A stretch of 64,000 nt of DNA from Euryodendron excelsum (GCA_033060915.1 CM065394.1:36699501-36763500), one strand, 5' to 3'; positions 9,816 to 21,533 are shown, counted from the stretch's first letter. Notes: a model not told the origin generated them from the sequence alone. Made by a program: numbers and translations.

Positions 9816-11967
9816 TAGATGATCCTTAACAATATTTGTTTTAATCATAATGTCAAAAAAAGCTATATATATGCAGATGCTTCATCAATATTTAAATAAA
9901 AAGGTACATAAATTGTTTGATAGTTGCGATTATGCCTTTTTTTTCTCCCCTTACCTTTCAATACAATGCCTAATAGCATCTCTCAGCACTATGAATATGT
10001 GGATCCCCAAGAATAAGCTTTGTCCATTGTTGCAGTGTAAGTGTGAAAGAACTTACAGTTCGACTTATACACCGTTTAATTTTCTTCATAAAGTTTTTAT
10101 TAAAATTAAGAAGATTGTTTTAAAATAATGTAAAAATATAATGAATTTGAAAACTTGATTATTTGCTGGCACAAACCCCTTGATCATCATACTTCATAGT
10201 AAATTTAGCTTTTATTTTAATTTTTTTTGGGTTGCCTTTGAAGTAATAATGATAATCATCTTATGTTTGTACATGAATTATTTACAAAATTATAAACACA
10301 AAAACAAGAAGAAAAATAATTAGCAAGTCATATATAGATACGAGAACAAAGGCCGCGGATAAGACTTGGGTCTAGAATTTGACGTTTTGGCCCGGTCCAA
10401 AATTTGGTGGGAGCCCGATGGGCCCAAAACCAAACCGGGCCAAATTACATCCCTAATGGGAACTATATTTTTCGGTTTGTAACATAGTAAAAATCAAGTA
10501 ACACACTAAAAAGAAAAAAAACCATCTATGAAAGCATGGCCATTCAATTTTGAGTATTTGAAAAATGGAGTGTTTGGCAAAGTTCATGTTAACCGTGCCC
10601 AAGTAGGGCACACTTGATTCTAGAATATGTGACTCTGCATTTACTTCATTTGCATATAATAACACTTCTCATATATTTATTATTTTTTGAGAGTTCTATT
10701 ATCGAATCCGAAACTAGCAGTACTTCAAAGCGTCCAACCTATCTAGATGGGTTTTCTTTTTGTTTTTTTCAGTGTCTTCATTCCTGCAGCTTTCTTATAT
10801 GGATTTTTTTTTTTTTTTGGTTCTTTTTTTCAGTCTCCAAACAAAACATCAAATGGTATAAGTTAGGCTAAATCATACTCCGTCTCTAATAAGTAATTTT
10901 TATCTCACAACCTGTTTCAAATTCGTGACGGAATGAACTTCCCTACTCCGTTCCTGGCTTTGTCCTACAGTCCTACTTATGCTAATCGAGATTCGAGTTG
11001 AAACCTGTTAAACTGGTATAAAATCTCAAAATAAATATAATACACATTACATCAACACTAGTACAATATAAAATTAATAAGAAAAGAGCCTAAAAATCAA
11101 GGACGGAAACATTAAAATTCTAACAATTACAATTATATACAAAGGATATTTTGTATTATTAAAATATAATAGGAATATTTAGGGATTTTATAATATAATG
11201 GGGGCGGAGGCGGAGGCGGGTGAATTAAACCTTACCCCATCCAAAACTCATGTCAGGTTATATTTTTTTCTCACACTTTGTTCCTAATCCATTTATTCAT
11301 ATTCCAAACACTTATTAGGGGTGAGAATTGGGATAAAGTAGGGTTCAAGTTTTTAGGCCAAATTGTCATCTCTAGTTGAACCCTACATTGCAACCCATAA
11401 ATAAAAGATAGGATTAATTACATTTTATATCATTGCACTTTATGCCAAATCATTGTTTAGGACCTTTATTTTTAATTGTAACAATTAACCTTTTACACTT
11501 TTATTTTATTGTAATGTTAATTTTTTACTAACTTCTATTTGGAAAAAAAAGGTTTCCATGTAATTCACACACAACCAAAATCAAGTGGTAAGATGTAAAA
11601 TTTAACTTCTTCGCTTAATAATCTACCACAAATCACTCCAAAATCACTCTAGAATCATTAGTGTAATAAACTATATAATGTGTATAATATAATTAAACTT
11701 CATATAAAAACTCATATGCGTTAATCTTTTGACATGAAAACATTGAATTTTACATTTTTGCTCTTTAAAAAATGTCATGTGCTTGTCATGTGAAATTTCT
11801 TTCCACTTTTTAGTTTAAATTAGCAAAAAATTGATATTACAACAAATTAGAAATATAAAGATTTAATTGTTACACAATTAGAAATGCAAAAAATTGATGC
11901 ACAATTCTTCAACAGCGGCAAAATCTTGCCCGTTTGAAACAATACTTTTAGGGCAGCAATTAGTAAA
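9816..11967. repeat. 3' flank of unit B, duplicated in unit C
   Basis: No gene is visible. Blocks here recur downstream of copy C: 9,840-10,270 with 14,560-15,195; 10,480-10,610 with 16,350-16,490; 10,840-11,240 with 16,960-17,360; and 11,250-11,880 with 17,370-18,005. Together they show that a unit of several kb was duplicated. The B copy lacks the mitochondrial insert of C and has its own hAT-like fragment at about 10,350-10,455. Confidence 0.75.
10350..10455. mobile_element. hAT-like fragment
   Basis: A GC-richer block absent from the matching C-unit flank, ending TTACATCCCTA, the same end as the hAT MITE at 2,362-2,689. It contains a gggcccgatgggccc-like palindrome. The left end is unclear, so it is probably truncated. 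Confidence 0.4.
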
Positions 11968-12655
11968 AGTTTTATCTATGTAATCTAGAGAAAACCAATC
12001 AATTAATATTAGGTTGGGCTCCCCTCTAGGATATTAAAGTCTGAAGGGGAACAGAATCCAGAGTGATGAGGGGAACATTGCCCTCAATTAACGAAGCCTA
12101 CAAATTAAGGAAATGCACAAAAATTTTCAAAAAGTATTAAAAGCCTTACCTATGCAATCTAGAGATAAGCAATCAATTAATGTTCACTTCTTTTCTTTTT
12201 TTGCTAAGAAATAAAAATTGAGAAGGGGAGCCTAGTATAACAACTCTCTTGGCGCGTGATCATAAGGGTTCTAACTTATTGCGCAATGTTCAGTTTGAGT
12301 TATAGTGAGCCGAAAATGGCTAGCCGTCATTGCAACTTAGCCAAAGTGCAAGCGACATTCAGTACTTTTTCAACAATATCTGGTTCACTAGGTTAAATGA
12401 GGAGCCTACAAATTGAGGATATACACAAAAATTTCAAAAAGTGCTAAAAATCTTATCTATGTAATCTAGAGATAACAATTAATGTTCAATTGGTTAACTA
12501 AGAAGCCTATAAATTAAGGATATGCACAAAATTTTTAAAAAGTAATAAAAATCTTAACGATGTAATATAGAGATAAGCAAACAGTTAATTGTTCACTTGG
12601 TTAACTGGGAAGCCTGTAACTTAAGAATATATATGCACAAAATTTTCAACAAGGA
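11968..12655 (+). repeat. tandem ~100-bp promoter repeats upstream of thionin-like copy C
   Basis: Four units start near 11,968, 12,148, 12,450 and 12,551, matching the array before copy B unit for unit, including the extra gaagggga / gaggggaac block in the first. Unit 2 is split by a SINE-like insert (about 12,190-12,400). Unit 3 keeps TATAAATTA (about 12,509-12,517). In the last unit this has become a weaker form, but aatatatatgc at about 12,625 could serve as a TATA box ~70 bp before the ATG. Confidence 0.78.
12190..12400 (+). mobile_element. SINE-like insertion in promoter repeat unit 2
   Basis: About 210 bp interrupt one promoter repeat and are absent from the matching B unit. They contain ggagcctagtataacaac followed by a gcgtgatcataagggttctaac stretch, which resembles the tRNA-derived head (A box, then a decayed B box) of plant Au-type SINEs. 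No clear target duplication was found, and the match is from memory of the family. Confidence 0.4.
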
Positions 12656-12697
12656 CTCTGTGAGAGAGAGCGAGGGAGCGAGAGTGAGAGGGTAACT

Positions 12698-12944
12698 ATG
12701 GCTGAAACTTACAAGAAACTTGTATTCACTTTGATGGTAATGATGATACTAGCTGCAGCTATGGTGGAGGCTGGTGTTGTTTTGGATAAAAATTGCTTTA
12801 TCAAGTGTTTCTTTAAATGCTTCTACTCCACTGACGACTGTTATGATAACTGCGAGAGGAAATGCAATCCGCCGACTCGCTCGGATGCGGCCGGTAAATG
12901 TTCTTTTGCCTGCGCAAAATCCAATTGCGCCAAGTTTGGACGTG
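12698..12944 (+). CDS. thionin-like cysteine-rich secreted peptide, copy C, exon 1
   Basis: The first exon of an intact two-exon gene. The ATG at 12,698 follows a GA-rich leader. Residues 1 to about 25 form a strongly hydrophobic signal peptide ending near VEAG. The mature part has cysteines at residues 33, 37, 41, 48, 52, 56, 68, 72 and 77, i.e. blocks of C-x3-C-x3-C. The donor GT is at 12,945-12,946 after one base of a Gly codon (phase 1). The predicted product with exon 2 is 102 residues with 12 cysteines, small and Cys-rich like plant thionin-like proteins, whose two-exon structure it shares. A secreted defence or signalling role is inferred from the family. Of the copies visible here it is the only one with an undamaged frame and full cysteine set. 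Confidence 0.82.
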
Positions 12945-14457
12945 GTAATGAAGCAAACAAATCCTTGCGATCCCTTGTTTATCAAATATTTTGGGCCTAT
13001 TGAGCACCTCATAATCTACTCTCCTCTTTCATTCAAGTTTGTTGTTGGTGAAATTTTTAAGAGGGTCTGATGGAACTCTCAAATTAAATTGATAAGCATG
13101 AATAATTAGTAAGAGAAGAAAACAGTGAGAATAAGTCAATCCGCTTTGGATCAATGATACTCTGATGATTAAGTTAGCGAGTTTAATAATAATAAATTGA
13201 ACAAAAGACACTAACTTTAGCTCTAATAAACGTACTTTACATTTTAGTAGTATGAGATATTTCTAGGCTTCGGAATGTCATAATTCCTTTGGAAATTGAA
13301 CTTTGTCTCCTCTTTAGAGTCAATCACTTTTGAATATTGTCTGTCATGTGTTTGACTTTATCGTTTAGTGTCTTAGTTTTTTTAGGAGTAGACTCGTGTA
13401 TGCTAGACTGACTTAGTCCTTGTTGGATTTAGGCTGTAATTATCACTGTTAAGGCTTACTTCTGGGTATTAGTGAGTTTGGGCCTCTCTTAGTCCAGATT
13501 GACAACATGTTCTTAGTTGAGCCTAGTTATTTTGACCCACACTTTTAAGTCACATAATCATTCTAATTAGGTATATAGACGAATAATCTTTGAATTGGCA
13601 AACTAAAAACTAATCCTTGTCAAATTTTTAAATTTTAATTTGGATCAATATTCGGTTGCCATGTATATTGTTATAATATTTAAATACAAGCTAAAACTTG
13701 AAAGTAACAACCACTAGTTTAGTTTATATTTTATAGTCAATTATATATTAAATATGGTAAATATTTTGATAAACATATAATAAAATATATAAAATATAGT
13801 TATATATTTAATAATGCAAATTTTAAACATAATAAAAAAAACAATAGAATATAGACGCTCTCAACCTTATATATTTTAAAAATTGACGCTATAAAAAATT
13901 GGCTCCCGCTCTATGTGACTCCTACACCTGCTCTGTGTGACTTAGCTGTTATTAAATAGATCCCAACCTTTAAAAAAAAAAAAAAAGAAGAAAAAAGATT
14001 GACAGCATTGTAAAAGGAGAAGGATTAGGTGGTACTTTAAGTGAACCGAATGATTACTCATTATTTAAGCATGCATGCTGTTTTTTTCTTTATTCTTTTT
14101 TCTTTTTTTTCGTGTGAAGGGATTATGTAGTCTATACACCTATAAATCCATCTTTCCTGATAAGTAGTTGAATATGTATTTACATAGATACACTAGTTGG
14201 AGCACATGCAACGCAATTGCAAGTAATTAGAAAAACAAATGAAAAGAAACTAACTTATCTTTTAACTTGGGGCTTTAGTAGTATTTTGTTTCTAATTTTC
14301 ATTCTTGTTTCAAATGTGTCCTTCCATAATATTTTGCAAAGAACTTATATTTAGATATAATTATTATTACTTGATACTCACATTCTTATCTAGCTTCTTA
14401 ATTGCCTCCTTTCAATGTTATTTTGCGATTCTTAATGGACTTTGTTATTTGTTATAG
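12945..14457 (+). other. intron of thionin-like copy C
   Basis: A phase-1 GT-AG intron of about 1.5 kb. It aligns with the copy B intron except for a ~0.5-kb insertion (about 13,038-13,545), and it has the empty site of the B solo LTR at about 14,258-14,264. Confidence 0.75.
13038..13545. mobile_element. ~0.5-kb insertion in the copy C intron
   Basis: Copy B passes directly from the cacctcatctacactcgtc region to aagttacacaatcc; copy C has about 505 extra bases between the matching points. A possible short duplication (aagt) flanks it. It has no ORF. The internal gatcaatgatactctgatg stretch resembles plant LTR or non-autonomous repeat sequence, but the class is not established. Confidence 0.5.
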
Positions 14458-14519
14458 GTTCGAAGGAATTTGAAGCTTGCAGCAAAACTTGCATCGATAA
14501 CTGCTTCAACAAATACTAG
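14458..14519 (+). CDS. thionin-like cysteine-rich secreted peptide, copy C, exon 2
   Basis: This exon starts after the acceptor TATAG (AG at 14,456-14,457) and ends with TAG at 14,517-14,519. It adds the last 20 residues and the final three cysteines (residues 90, 94 and 98). Phase agrees with exon 1 at 12,698-12,944. The conserved 3' UTR block follows at about 14,630-14,655. Confidence 0.82.
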
Positions 14520-17500
14520 AGAATCCTTACAGTATTTGTTGGATTCCATAAATAATTCAGATTATCACAGTGGGAAAAAAAGCTATATATACACACAAAT
14601 GCTTCATCAATAGATAAATAAAAAGGTTCATAAATTATTTGATAGTTGCGATTAGGCTTTTTTTTTTTTCTTACTTCTCAACACTTCTCAGCACTATCAT
14701 CCTGGGAATATGAATGTGGGTCCTCAAGAATAATCTTTGTCCATTGATATTCATAATCAGAAAACTGGAGAAAATATTGGGTACAATGGTGATACAGACC
14801 TAAGATTTTTTTCTTCTTCGGGGTACCGGAGTATAAGTGTGAAGAACATACCGTTAAACTTATACACCATTTAATGTTTTTCATGAAGTTTTTTTGTTAA
14901 AATTAAGAAGATTGTTTTAAAATAATGTAAAAATATAGTGAATTTGAAAACTTAATTATTTGCTGGCACAAACCCTTGATCATCGTACTTCATAGTAAAT
15001 TTGGTGTTTATTTTAATTTTTCTTTTGGGTCCCCTCAATATGGATTAAATGATCCATTGGGTGTACATTTAGAGATGAATAAAATTGCTTCTTACCCTTA
15101 TTTTTATGTAAAGGATCTAGTAGGTTGGGTTGCTTTTGCTATCTTTTTTTCCATTAATTTGGATTATTTAAAATAATAATTATAATCATCTTAATTATGT
15201 TTGTACCTCAGAAGTATTTAAACTTAGGGGGAAAAAAAAAAGCTAATCATAAATAATAAAGAGTACAAAATTATAAAAAGAAAGAACAAGAAAAAAAATT
15301 TTTGGCAGGTCGTAGATAGATAAAAGAACAAGAAAATTAGAATCTTTACAAACACATCGTCTTCTTTCCTATTTTGACATGGATACTATAGTGCTGTTAT
15401 TATCAATTTGCATTTATGCGTTGAGAGTCTATACTTCCCAAAGGAATAACCAAATACGAAACCAGGAACTCAAATACAAAAAAAAAAAAAAAACATTGGA
15501 TAAGAACAGCATTGAAGAATAAGAACAATGGAGATGCCAAGTGAAAAAGAAATGGGAAATTACCTATATTTAGAATGACTTAGTTCTTCATAGACCTCCT
15601 TTATTAACCCTAAAGAATATGTAACTCCAGTGTATTTGATGATCATGCAATAATAACTATCTAACAAAATGAGATGGAAGGAGTTTGGGATACGAAAGAT
15701 GTATTATGTTTATTGTATTATTTCATTTTAATATTCAAATCACAAATCTTGGGACACGAGTGATTTTAAGATTGTGTTTGGAACTCAAATTTATCAACAC
15801 AAAAAAAGAAAGAGAAGGAAAATGTGAGGAAGAAAAAAAACAAAACGAAAGATGATTTTTATTCTCTTTTTCATTATCTTTTTATTTTAATTTTTTTTAT
15901 TACCAAATACTTGATTCAAACACAGTCTAAAATATTATACTACAATATGATGTGATGATTGTGCCTCAACTACTAGCCGAACAAAAAGAGAAAAAAGAAA
16001 CTTAGCTTAATTCTGTTACGTAAATCATCCAAATGTGGAAATTATGATAAGACTAATGTAAATCATCCAAATTCTAATGTAAAGGCATAGATCCGGTGTA
16101 GTATGTTTAGTTTGCACATCGATGTGATAGGACGTCGGTGTCATAGGAAATTCCTGTCATTGTACATGTATTACGAAGTGGGAATTTCCGAAAAAAATAT
16201 TTATGTTTGAGAAGTAAGAACAGGTAGTGCTCCACCTCTTACATAATGATGGAGCCTACCATATATTAAAACAAGTGAGCTCGACCCTCATGTGAGAGGC
16301 AAAACATCACTTGTCCTTGAAGCAGGAAATAATTTCTCACATTCCCGGCTTGCAACATAGTAAAACTAAAGTGACACATTAAAAAAAAACAAAACACCTA
16401 TAAAAGCATGGCCATTAAATTTTGAGTACATGAAAAATGTGGGAGTATTTGGCAAAAGTCATGTTAACCGAGCCCAAATAAGGGAGTGTTTGGCAAATGT
16501 CCTAAAATGTGACTTGGTTCTTGCATTTACTGCGTCTGCATATAATAGCACTTCTCGTATATCTATTATGTTTCAAGACAAACTTTCATTCAGAACTTTG
16601 AAAAATTGATAACTTGGTTTATCTTTTGTCAAAATCATATTCCCTAGTTATATAGATACCCATGATAGTTACAGAAGTTTGAATAACATAGACCTGCACA
16701 TTTGCTCTCCAAGGGTGAACATAAAACATGCTTATTGATGATGCACAAGTACTCCCTACAAATAAAATAGTATTAAGGGATCAGGTAAAAAAAAAAACTC
16801 AAGGAGTTATACAAGCATACTATAGTAGCAGAAAAAAAGGAAAAAAAAAAAAAAAAAAACATGATCTCCTCTTTGGTGGCTTAATTTATACATAGCGGTC
16901 TCACAAGTTGTGTGAGTTGGTCTCGGTGAAATTAACCCCCCCTTTTTTTTTTATTTCTTTTTCTCAGTTTCCAAACAAAACATCGAAAGGTACAAATTAG
17001 ACTAAATTCTACTTCTTTCCTAATAAGAAAACTTCAACTCACTTCTCATTCTAAACTTGTGACAGATTAAACTTTTCTACTTTATTCTCGTTCTTGTCTT
17101 ACTTAAGTTAATCGATGTTCGAGTTAAAACGGATTAAACTTGTGTAAAATCTCAAAACAATAAAAATAAAAATTATATCAACACTAATACAACATAAAAT
17201 TAAGAAAAAAAGAACCTAAATATCTAAAATAAAAAGTAACATTAAAATCTTAACAATGATATTTTGTATTATTATACTATAATTGAAGTATTTTAAAATT
17301 TAATAATATAATCGGGGATGGGGACGGGAACGGAGAGGAGGAGGGGGCAAAAGGGGGTGAATTAAACGCTACCCCATCCGAAACAAATGTCAGGTTATTT
17401 TTTATTACCACACCTCACCCCTAAACGATTATTCATACCCCACCCACCGTTAAGGGCAGGATGAAGTGGGATTTAGGTATTGGAATCAAATTATTATCTC

Positions 17501-18010
17501 TAGTCGACCCAAAAAATTGGCTGAACTCTGCAGTTTCTTGCAACCCATGAATAATGGGTTAATTACATTTTACATAATTATACTTTACACCAAATCACAT
17601 TTTAAAATTTTTATTTTTAATTATAATAATTAACCTCTTATACTTTTAATTTGTTATAGTGTTAACCTTTTTATTAACTTCTATTCAAGAAATGAATAAA
17701 AAATTTTCATATAACACGCACACTGTCAAAATCAAGTAGTAAAGATGTAAAATCTAACTCCTTCTCTTAATAATTTATCACAAATCTCTTCAAAATTATT
17801 CCAGAATCAAATATAATTAACTATATGACGTATATAATGTAATTAGACTTTATGTAAAAACTCATATCCGCAAGTCTTTTGATAGAAAAATGTTGAATTT
17901 TTAAATTTTTGCTCTTTAAAAGAAGTCATGTGCTTGTCAAATAAAAATTTCCTTTCAATTTTTCAATTAAAAATTATCAAAAGATTAACATTACAACACA
18001 ATTAGAATAG
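14520..18010. repeat. 3' flank of unit C
   Basis: No nuclear gene is visible. This is the partner of the unit B flank and is longer, with a mitochondrial insert at 15,033-15,166 and about 1 kb (15,330-16,345) lacking in B. Several AT-rich stretches and poly-A runs (15,478-15,493; 16,838-16,859) are present. The homology with unit B ends near 18,005. Confidence 0.7.
15033..15166 (+). pseudogene. cob: mitochondrial cob (cytochrome b) fragment, NUMT
   Basis: An uninterrupted ~130-bp stretch encodes about 39 residues clearly matching an internal part of plant mitochondrial cytochrome b, including PLGVH and YPYFYVKDLVGWVAF. The matching flank of copy B lacks it: there ttttgggt runs almost directly into the taataatgataatcatc stretch. 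It is therefore a small insertion of mitochondrial DNA made after, or lost since, the B/C duplication. It is not a functional gene. Confidence 0.88.
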
Positions 18011-18167
18011 ATATAACCCAATCTTGTAAGTTTTCAAAGAAACCTGTCAACCATCAAAGAACTTGGTGGAGCAAAATGCATTTTAACAGCAAAACTGGTA
18101 AGGGCGAAAAAAAAACAAACTAGAGAGGAGTAATCCAGTACACCCATAAAGAACATCATCCATAGCA

Positions 18168-19055
18168 TCAGATAACGTAATCACAAATAAAGGACGTATG
18201 ATCCATTGACTCCCCAGGCACATCCCCATGCACCTTAGGCTGTTCCCGCCCACCCACTAACCTTGCCGGATTTCCCACCGCCGTCGTCCACGGCGGCACG
18301 TCCATCAGCACCAGCGACCCCGCTCCTATCTTTGCCCCCTCCCCAATCTTCACGTTTCCCAAGATCGTCGCCCCCGCTCCGATCAACACCCCATCGCCGA
18401 TCTTCGGGTGCCTGTCACCCCCCATCTTCCCGGTCCCACCCAGCGTCACGTGGTGCAGTATCGACACGTTGTTCCCCACCACCGCCGTCTCCCCGATCAC
18501 CACCCCTGTTGCGTGGTCCAGCAGCACCCCTTTCCCGATCCTCGCCGCCGGATGGATATCCACGGCGAACACATCGGCAATCCGAGAGTGGAGGGCCAGC
18601 GAGATGGGCTTCCGGTTCTGGACCCACAGTTTATGGGCCACCCGGTGGGCCTGGATCGCCAAGAAGCCCTTGTAGTTGAGCAAACAGTGAGAGAAGGAGA
18701 TGCAGGCGGGGTCTCGGCAGCGGGCGGCGCGGAGGTCGGCGACGGTGGCGACGAGTAGAGAAGGGTCGGAGGAGAAGGTGTTGAGGAAGAGGTCGTAAAG
18801 GAGAGTAGAGAGGAGGGTGGAGGAGCACAGCTTGTTGCCGAGATGGAAGGAAAGAGAGCGAGCGAGCGAGGAGTGAGAGAGAATCGTCGAGTAAAGGTAA
18901 CTTGCAAGCGCCGGCTCTGCCTCGGCGTCGCGGCGTGCCTCCGCCTTGATCTGTCCCCACAACCCGGACTCGTCATCGCTCTCGGTGCTGTTTTCGGTGG
19001 CGCGAGACGGCGACATCACCGCCGGCGACGGCATCTGGAGGTCTTGGACTGGCAT
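18168..19055 (-). CDS. SERAT1;1: serine O-acetyltransferase, cytosolic type (SERAT1;1-like)
   Basis: Transfers acetyl from acetyl-CoA to L-serine, giving O-acetylserine for cysteine synthesis; it binds O-acetylserine(thiol)lyase in the cysteine synthase complex. The 295-residue intronless ORF has the N-terminal SAT domain (about 32-136) with GLWGQIKAEARRDAEAEPAL, and a C-terminal left-handed beta-helix of hexapeptide repeats (about 165-268). The Asp of VDIHP (166) and His of DHATG (181) correspond to the catalytic pair of bacterial CysE. The C terminus ends in Ile, the residue that docks into the lyase, although the tail lacks about three residues before DYVI compared with Arabidopsis. There is no plastid or mitochondrial presequence, and the closest type is Arabidopsis SERAT1;1. 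Coding GC is far above the flanks. Antisense ORFs here are shadows. Confidence 0.96.
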   Translation of the reverse strand: MPVQDLQMPSPAVMSPSRATENSTESDDESGLWGQIKAEARRDAEAEPALASYLYSTILSHSSLARSLSFHLGNKLCSSTLLSTLLYDLFLNTFSSDPSLLVATVADLRAARCRDPACISFSHCLLNYKGFLAIQAHRVAHKLWVQNRKPISLALHSRIADVFAVDIHPAARIGKGVLLDHATGVVIGETAVVGNNVSILHHVTLGGTGKMGGDRHPKIGDGVLIGAGATILGNVKIGEGAKIGAGSLVLMDVPPWTTAVGNPARLVGGREQPKVHGDVPGESMDHTSFICDYVI

Positions 19056-21526
19056 TGTTGGGGTTGGATAAGATTGGTTGAAACTTTTAGGGAGGAAATT
19101 GAAGGAAATCAGGTGCGGTTGATATTACAATAAAACCTGTTTTTGTTGGTTAATTTCCGAGTGAAGACTCAGGTTTGGATTATGTGGACGACGGTGACAT
19201 ATGACATATCTACCGTCATGCTTGAGTTTCTTTTGGGTTGACGCGTGGATGGTTGGAATTGGTTATCTCATAATACAACCCTGGCCCCACGTGCGTTTAG
19301 AACGGAATTAGCCATGAAGAGGGAAGACGTGATGCTAGAAGATAATTAAATAGTTTGTCATCTATTTTATTTGAGAAAATCGTTAAGATGCCGTGATCGA
19401 TGGCCACTGATGCTGACGGCCGGTTTGGTTTGATTACTTGAAATTTTTTTTATCTGACTTTTTTTTTTATAAGTAAAATAGTTAAGATTTTGAAATTTTT
19501 TTATTTTTTTATTTTTTTACTTTTTTATATTTCTTATTCTATTAAAAGTAAAAAATTTAAAAAATTTAATTTTTTTACTTATAAATCAAAAAAGTAAAAT
19601 AAAAAAAACTGTAAAATAATCAAATCAAACGGAGACTAAATAGTAAATATATCCGCTATAGTTGGGAACTGTTGTCAAGTAATGGTGGGACCAAATATCG
19701 AACCAAGCTGACGTGTCTAAGTATTAGTTGACAAGTGATGCTTAATCGTGGTTGATACTTAATTTTGAAACTCTTTAATTTTGCATTAGAATTATCTCTT
19801 AACTATTCGTTGGTTTCAGTTTCAATCTCGAGACAAAAGACCTTTGATGTATTGAGCCAAATGAAACAACACTGTTGTCTTAGCGAGATGTCGGCGTCTC
19901 TTAATTGCATCTTTTCTTTTAGCACTGAAACAAAAGACAAATTATAAATAAAATAATTTGCATAGGAAGTTAAAATGGATGTCACCTCGACTATCTCCCA
20001 ACTAGTTAGAATAATCAATTTTCTCTTTTGGGACTTGATAAAGTCCTTGTTAATTTTTCAGCAATTCCACCTTCAGAAAAACAACGATTTTGTGGGATAT
20101 GCATAGAATGTCCTTACGTACTTTGCCAAAATGGATAGTTTAGTGCATGAAACTCTTGATTTTTTTGTCAAAATGTATTTTTGTGTTTCTAGTTAAATAA
20201 TAGCAATCTCTCCTTCATTTGATTTGATCACCTCAAGCTTAAAAAGTGCTTAAAATTGATTTGTTTGATACGAGATTGACCATATACCATGATGTTTTAA
20301 TGAGAATATATTCCATAAATTTAAATATTTATGGATGTAATCTGCCCACAATATTTTTTGTGGGTTCCTTCTTTATTGCAAGAAAGAAATGTCTCTCTTA
20401 TAATCAAAATAATCTCTTGATTTTAACTGTGTTAAAAAAGCTTTAAGGAAATTGTGGCAGATATATTTCTTAAATTACTCTTAAACCAATATGAAAGGCT
20501 TTTTTTTTTTCAATTTGGAAACTCAAAACAATAGAGTTCCTCACCCGCTCACCCCTTAGGCCTTGGAAGAGATGAGTGCATTTTTCCTCTCTTTGTGAGT
20601 GTGTTTGAAACAATTTTCTATTTCATATTCACTCTCAAATATGTGAGCTTTTCATACCAAAAATAATTTAGTTTGAAGGATAAAGACTTCCAGCATACTT
20701 GACCCAATGAGAAAACAAAAACTAAAACAAAAATAAAAAGAATTTCTTGTTAATTAATTTTAAAGGTACATGGGATGAGATATTTCTTTATAAATACTTC
20801 TCTTGCACTAACTTTTCACTTAATTAACAAAGAGATAATAATACTACCTTTGCTGGGATTACTAAATGTCCTTCAGAACTGAAAACCTAATGTCTAATCA
20901 ACCATCCATAGCTCTCTGAACAAATTAGAACTAAAACATATTTTAATTCCCATTGAAAAATAAAATTATTCTTAGGTTGGATGGTTCTTTTCATGCACTG
21001 TTAGGCGATGTTATAGAGTCTAGTAAGTTCATTTTCTTTGCTTTGGTAACGCTCTCATGCAATGTCGCATTCTGATAATGAAATAACGTTCATATTTTGG
21101 CAGAAGATGAAGACGAAGAAGAAAAACCTCACACATGCAAGTTGTGATTTTGACACACTCAAGGTGATAACCCTATCCTTTCGATAACCATATAGCACTT
21201 ACGACCAAATTAAGGCAAGCACAAAATTAAAAATATAATTGAAGTTCCTTTTTCATTTTTCAAAACTGTGGAGGTAATTATAGTACCAGAAAATTTTCAA
21301 TTACAAATCGAAAGCATGTTTGAAAAAAATAAAATCTAGGCCAAGCAAGTCAATAATCGATTGCCTAGCCTAGTCGTATTGTGTAAATTAGGTTATTTGG
21401 ACTCGCAGTTTCTTTCATCGACCACTCAAAACCGTTTGCATAGCTTTTGACTCACTAGGAGACCTAGAATTTTCTTCTTTTTTATTTTTTTGGTGTAACT
21501 TGTCAAGAATTTTCTTTGTTCTTCTC
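19056..21526. other. intergenic, AT-rich
   Basis: This covers the upstream region of the serine acetyltransferase gene and further AT-rich DNA. Apart from a foldback MITE at about 19,427-19,637, no gene or repeat could be supported. Short ORFs here look random. Confidence 0.6.
19427..19637. mobile_element. foldback MITE of the GTTTGG family
   Basis: A ~210-bp inverted-repeat unit opens ggccggtttggtttgatta and closes taatcaaatcaaacgg. The interior is also self-complementary (tataagtaaaa against ttttacttata). It closely resembles the TAA-flanked MITE at 52,121-52,341 and probably belongs to the same family. Its own target duplication is not clear. Confidence 0.6.
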
Positions 21527-21533
21527 TATAAAA
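21527..21533 (+). promoter_or_regulatory. candidate TATA box
   Basis: TATAAAA lies 44 bp before the ATG of the small ORF at 21,571, leaving room for a start site and a short leader containing agagagaga. Confidence 0.45.

Noticed and set aside
18263..18758. ORFs antisense or out of frame to the serine acetyltransferase gene
   Set aside because: Long only because the gene is GC-rich; no homology and fully overlapped by the real gene.
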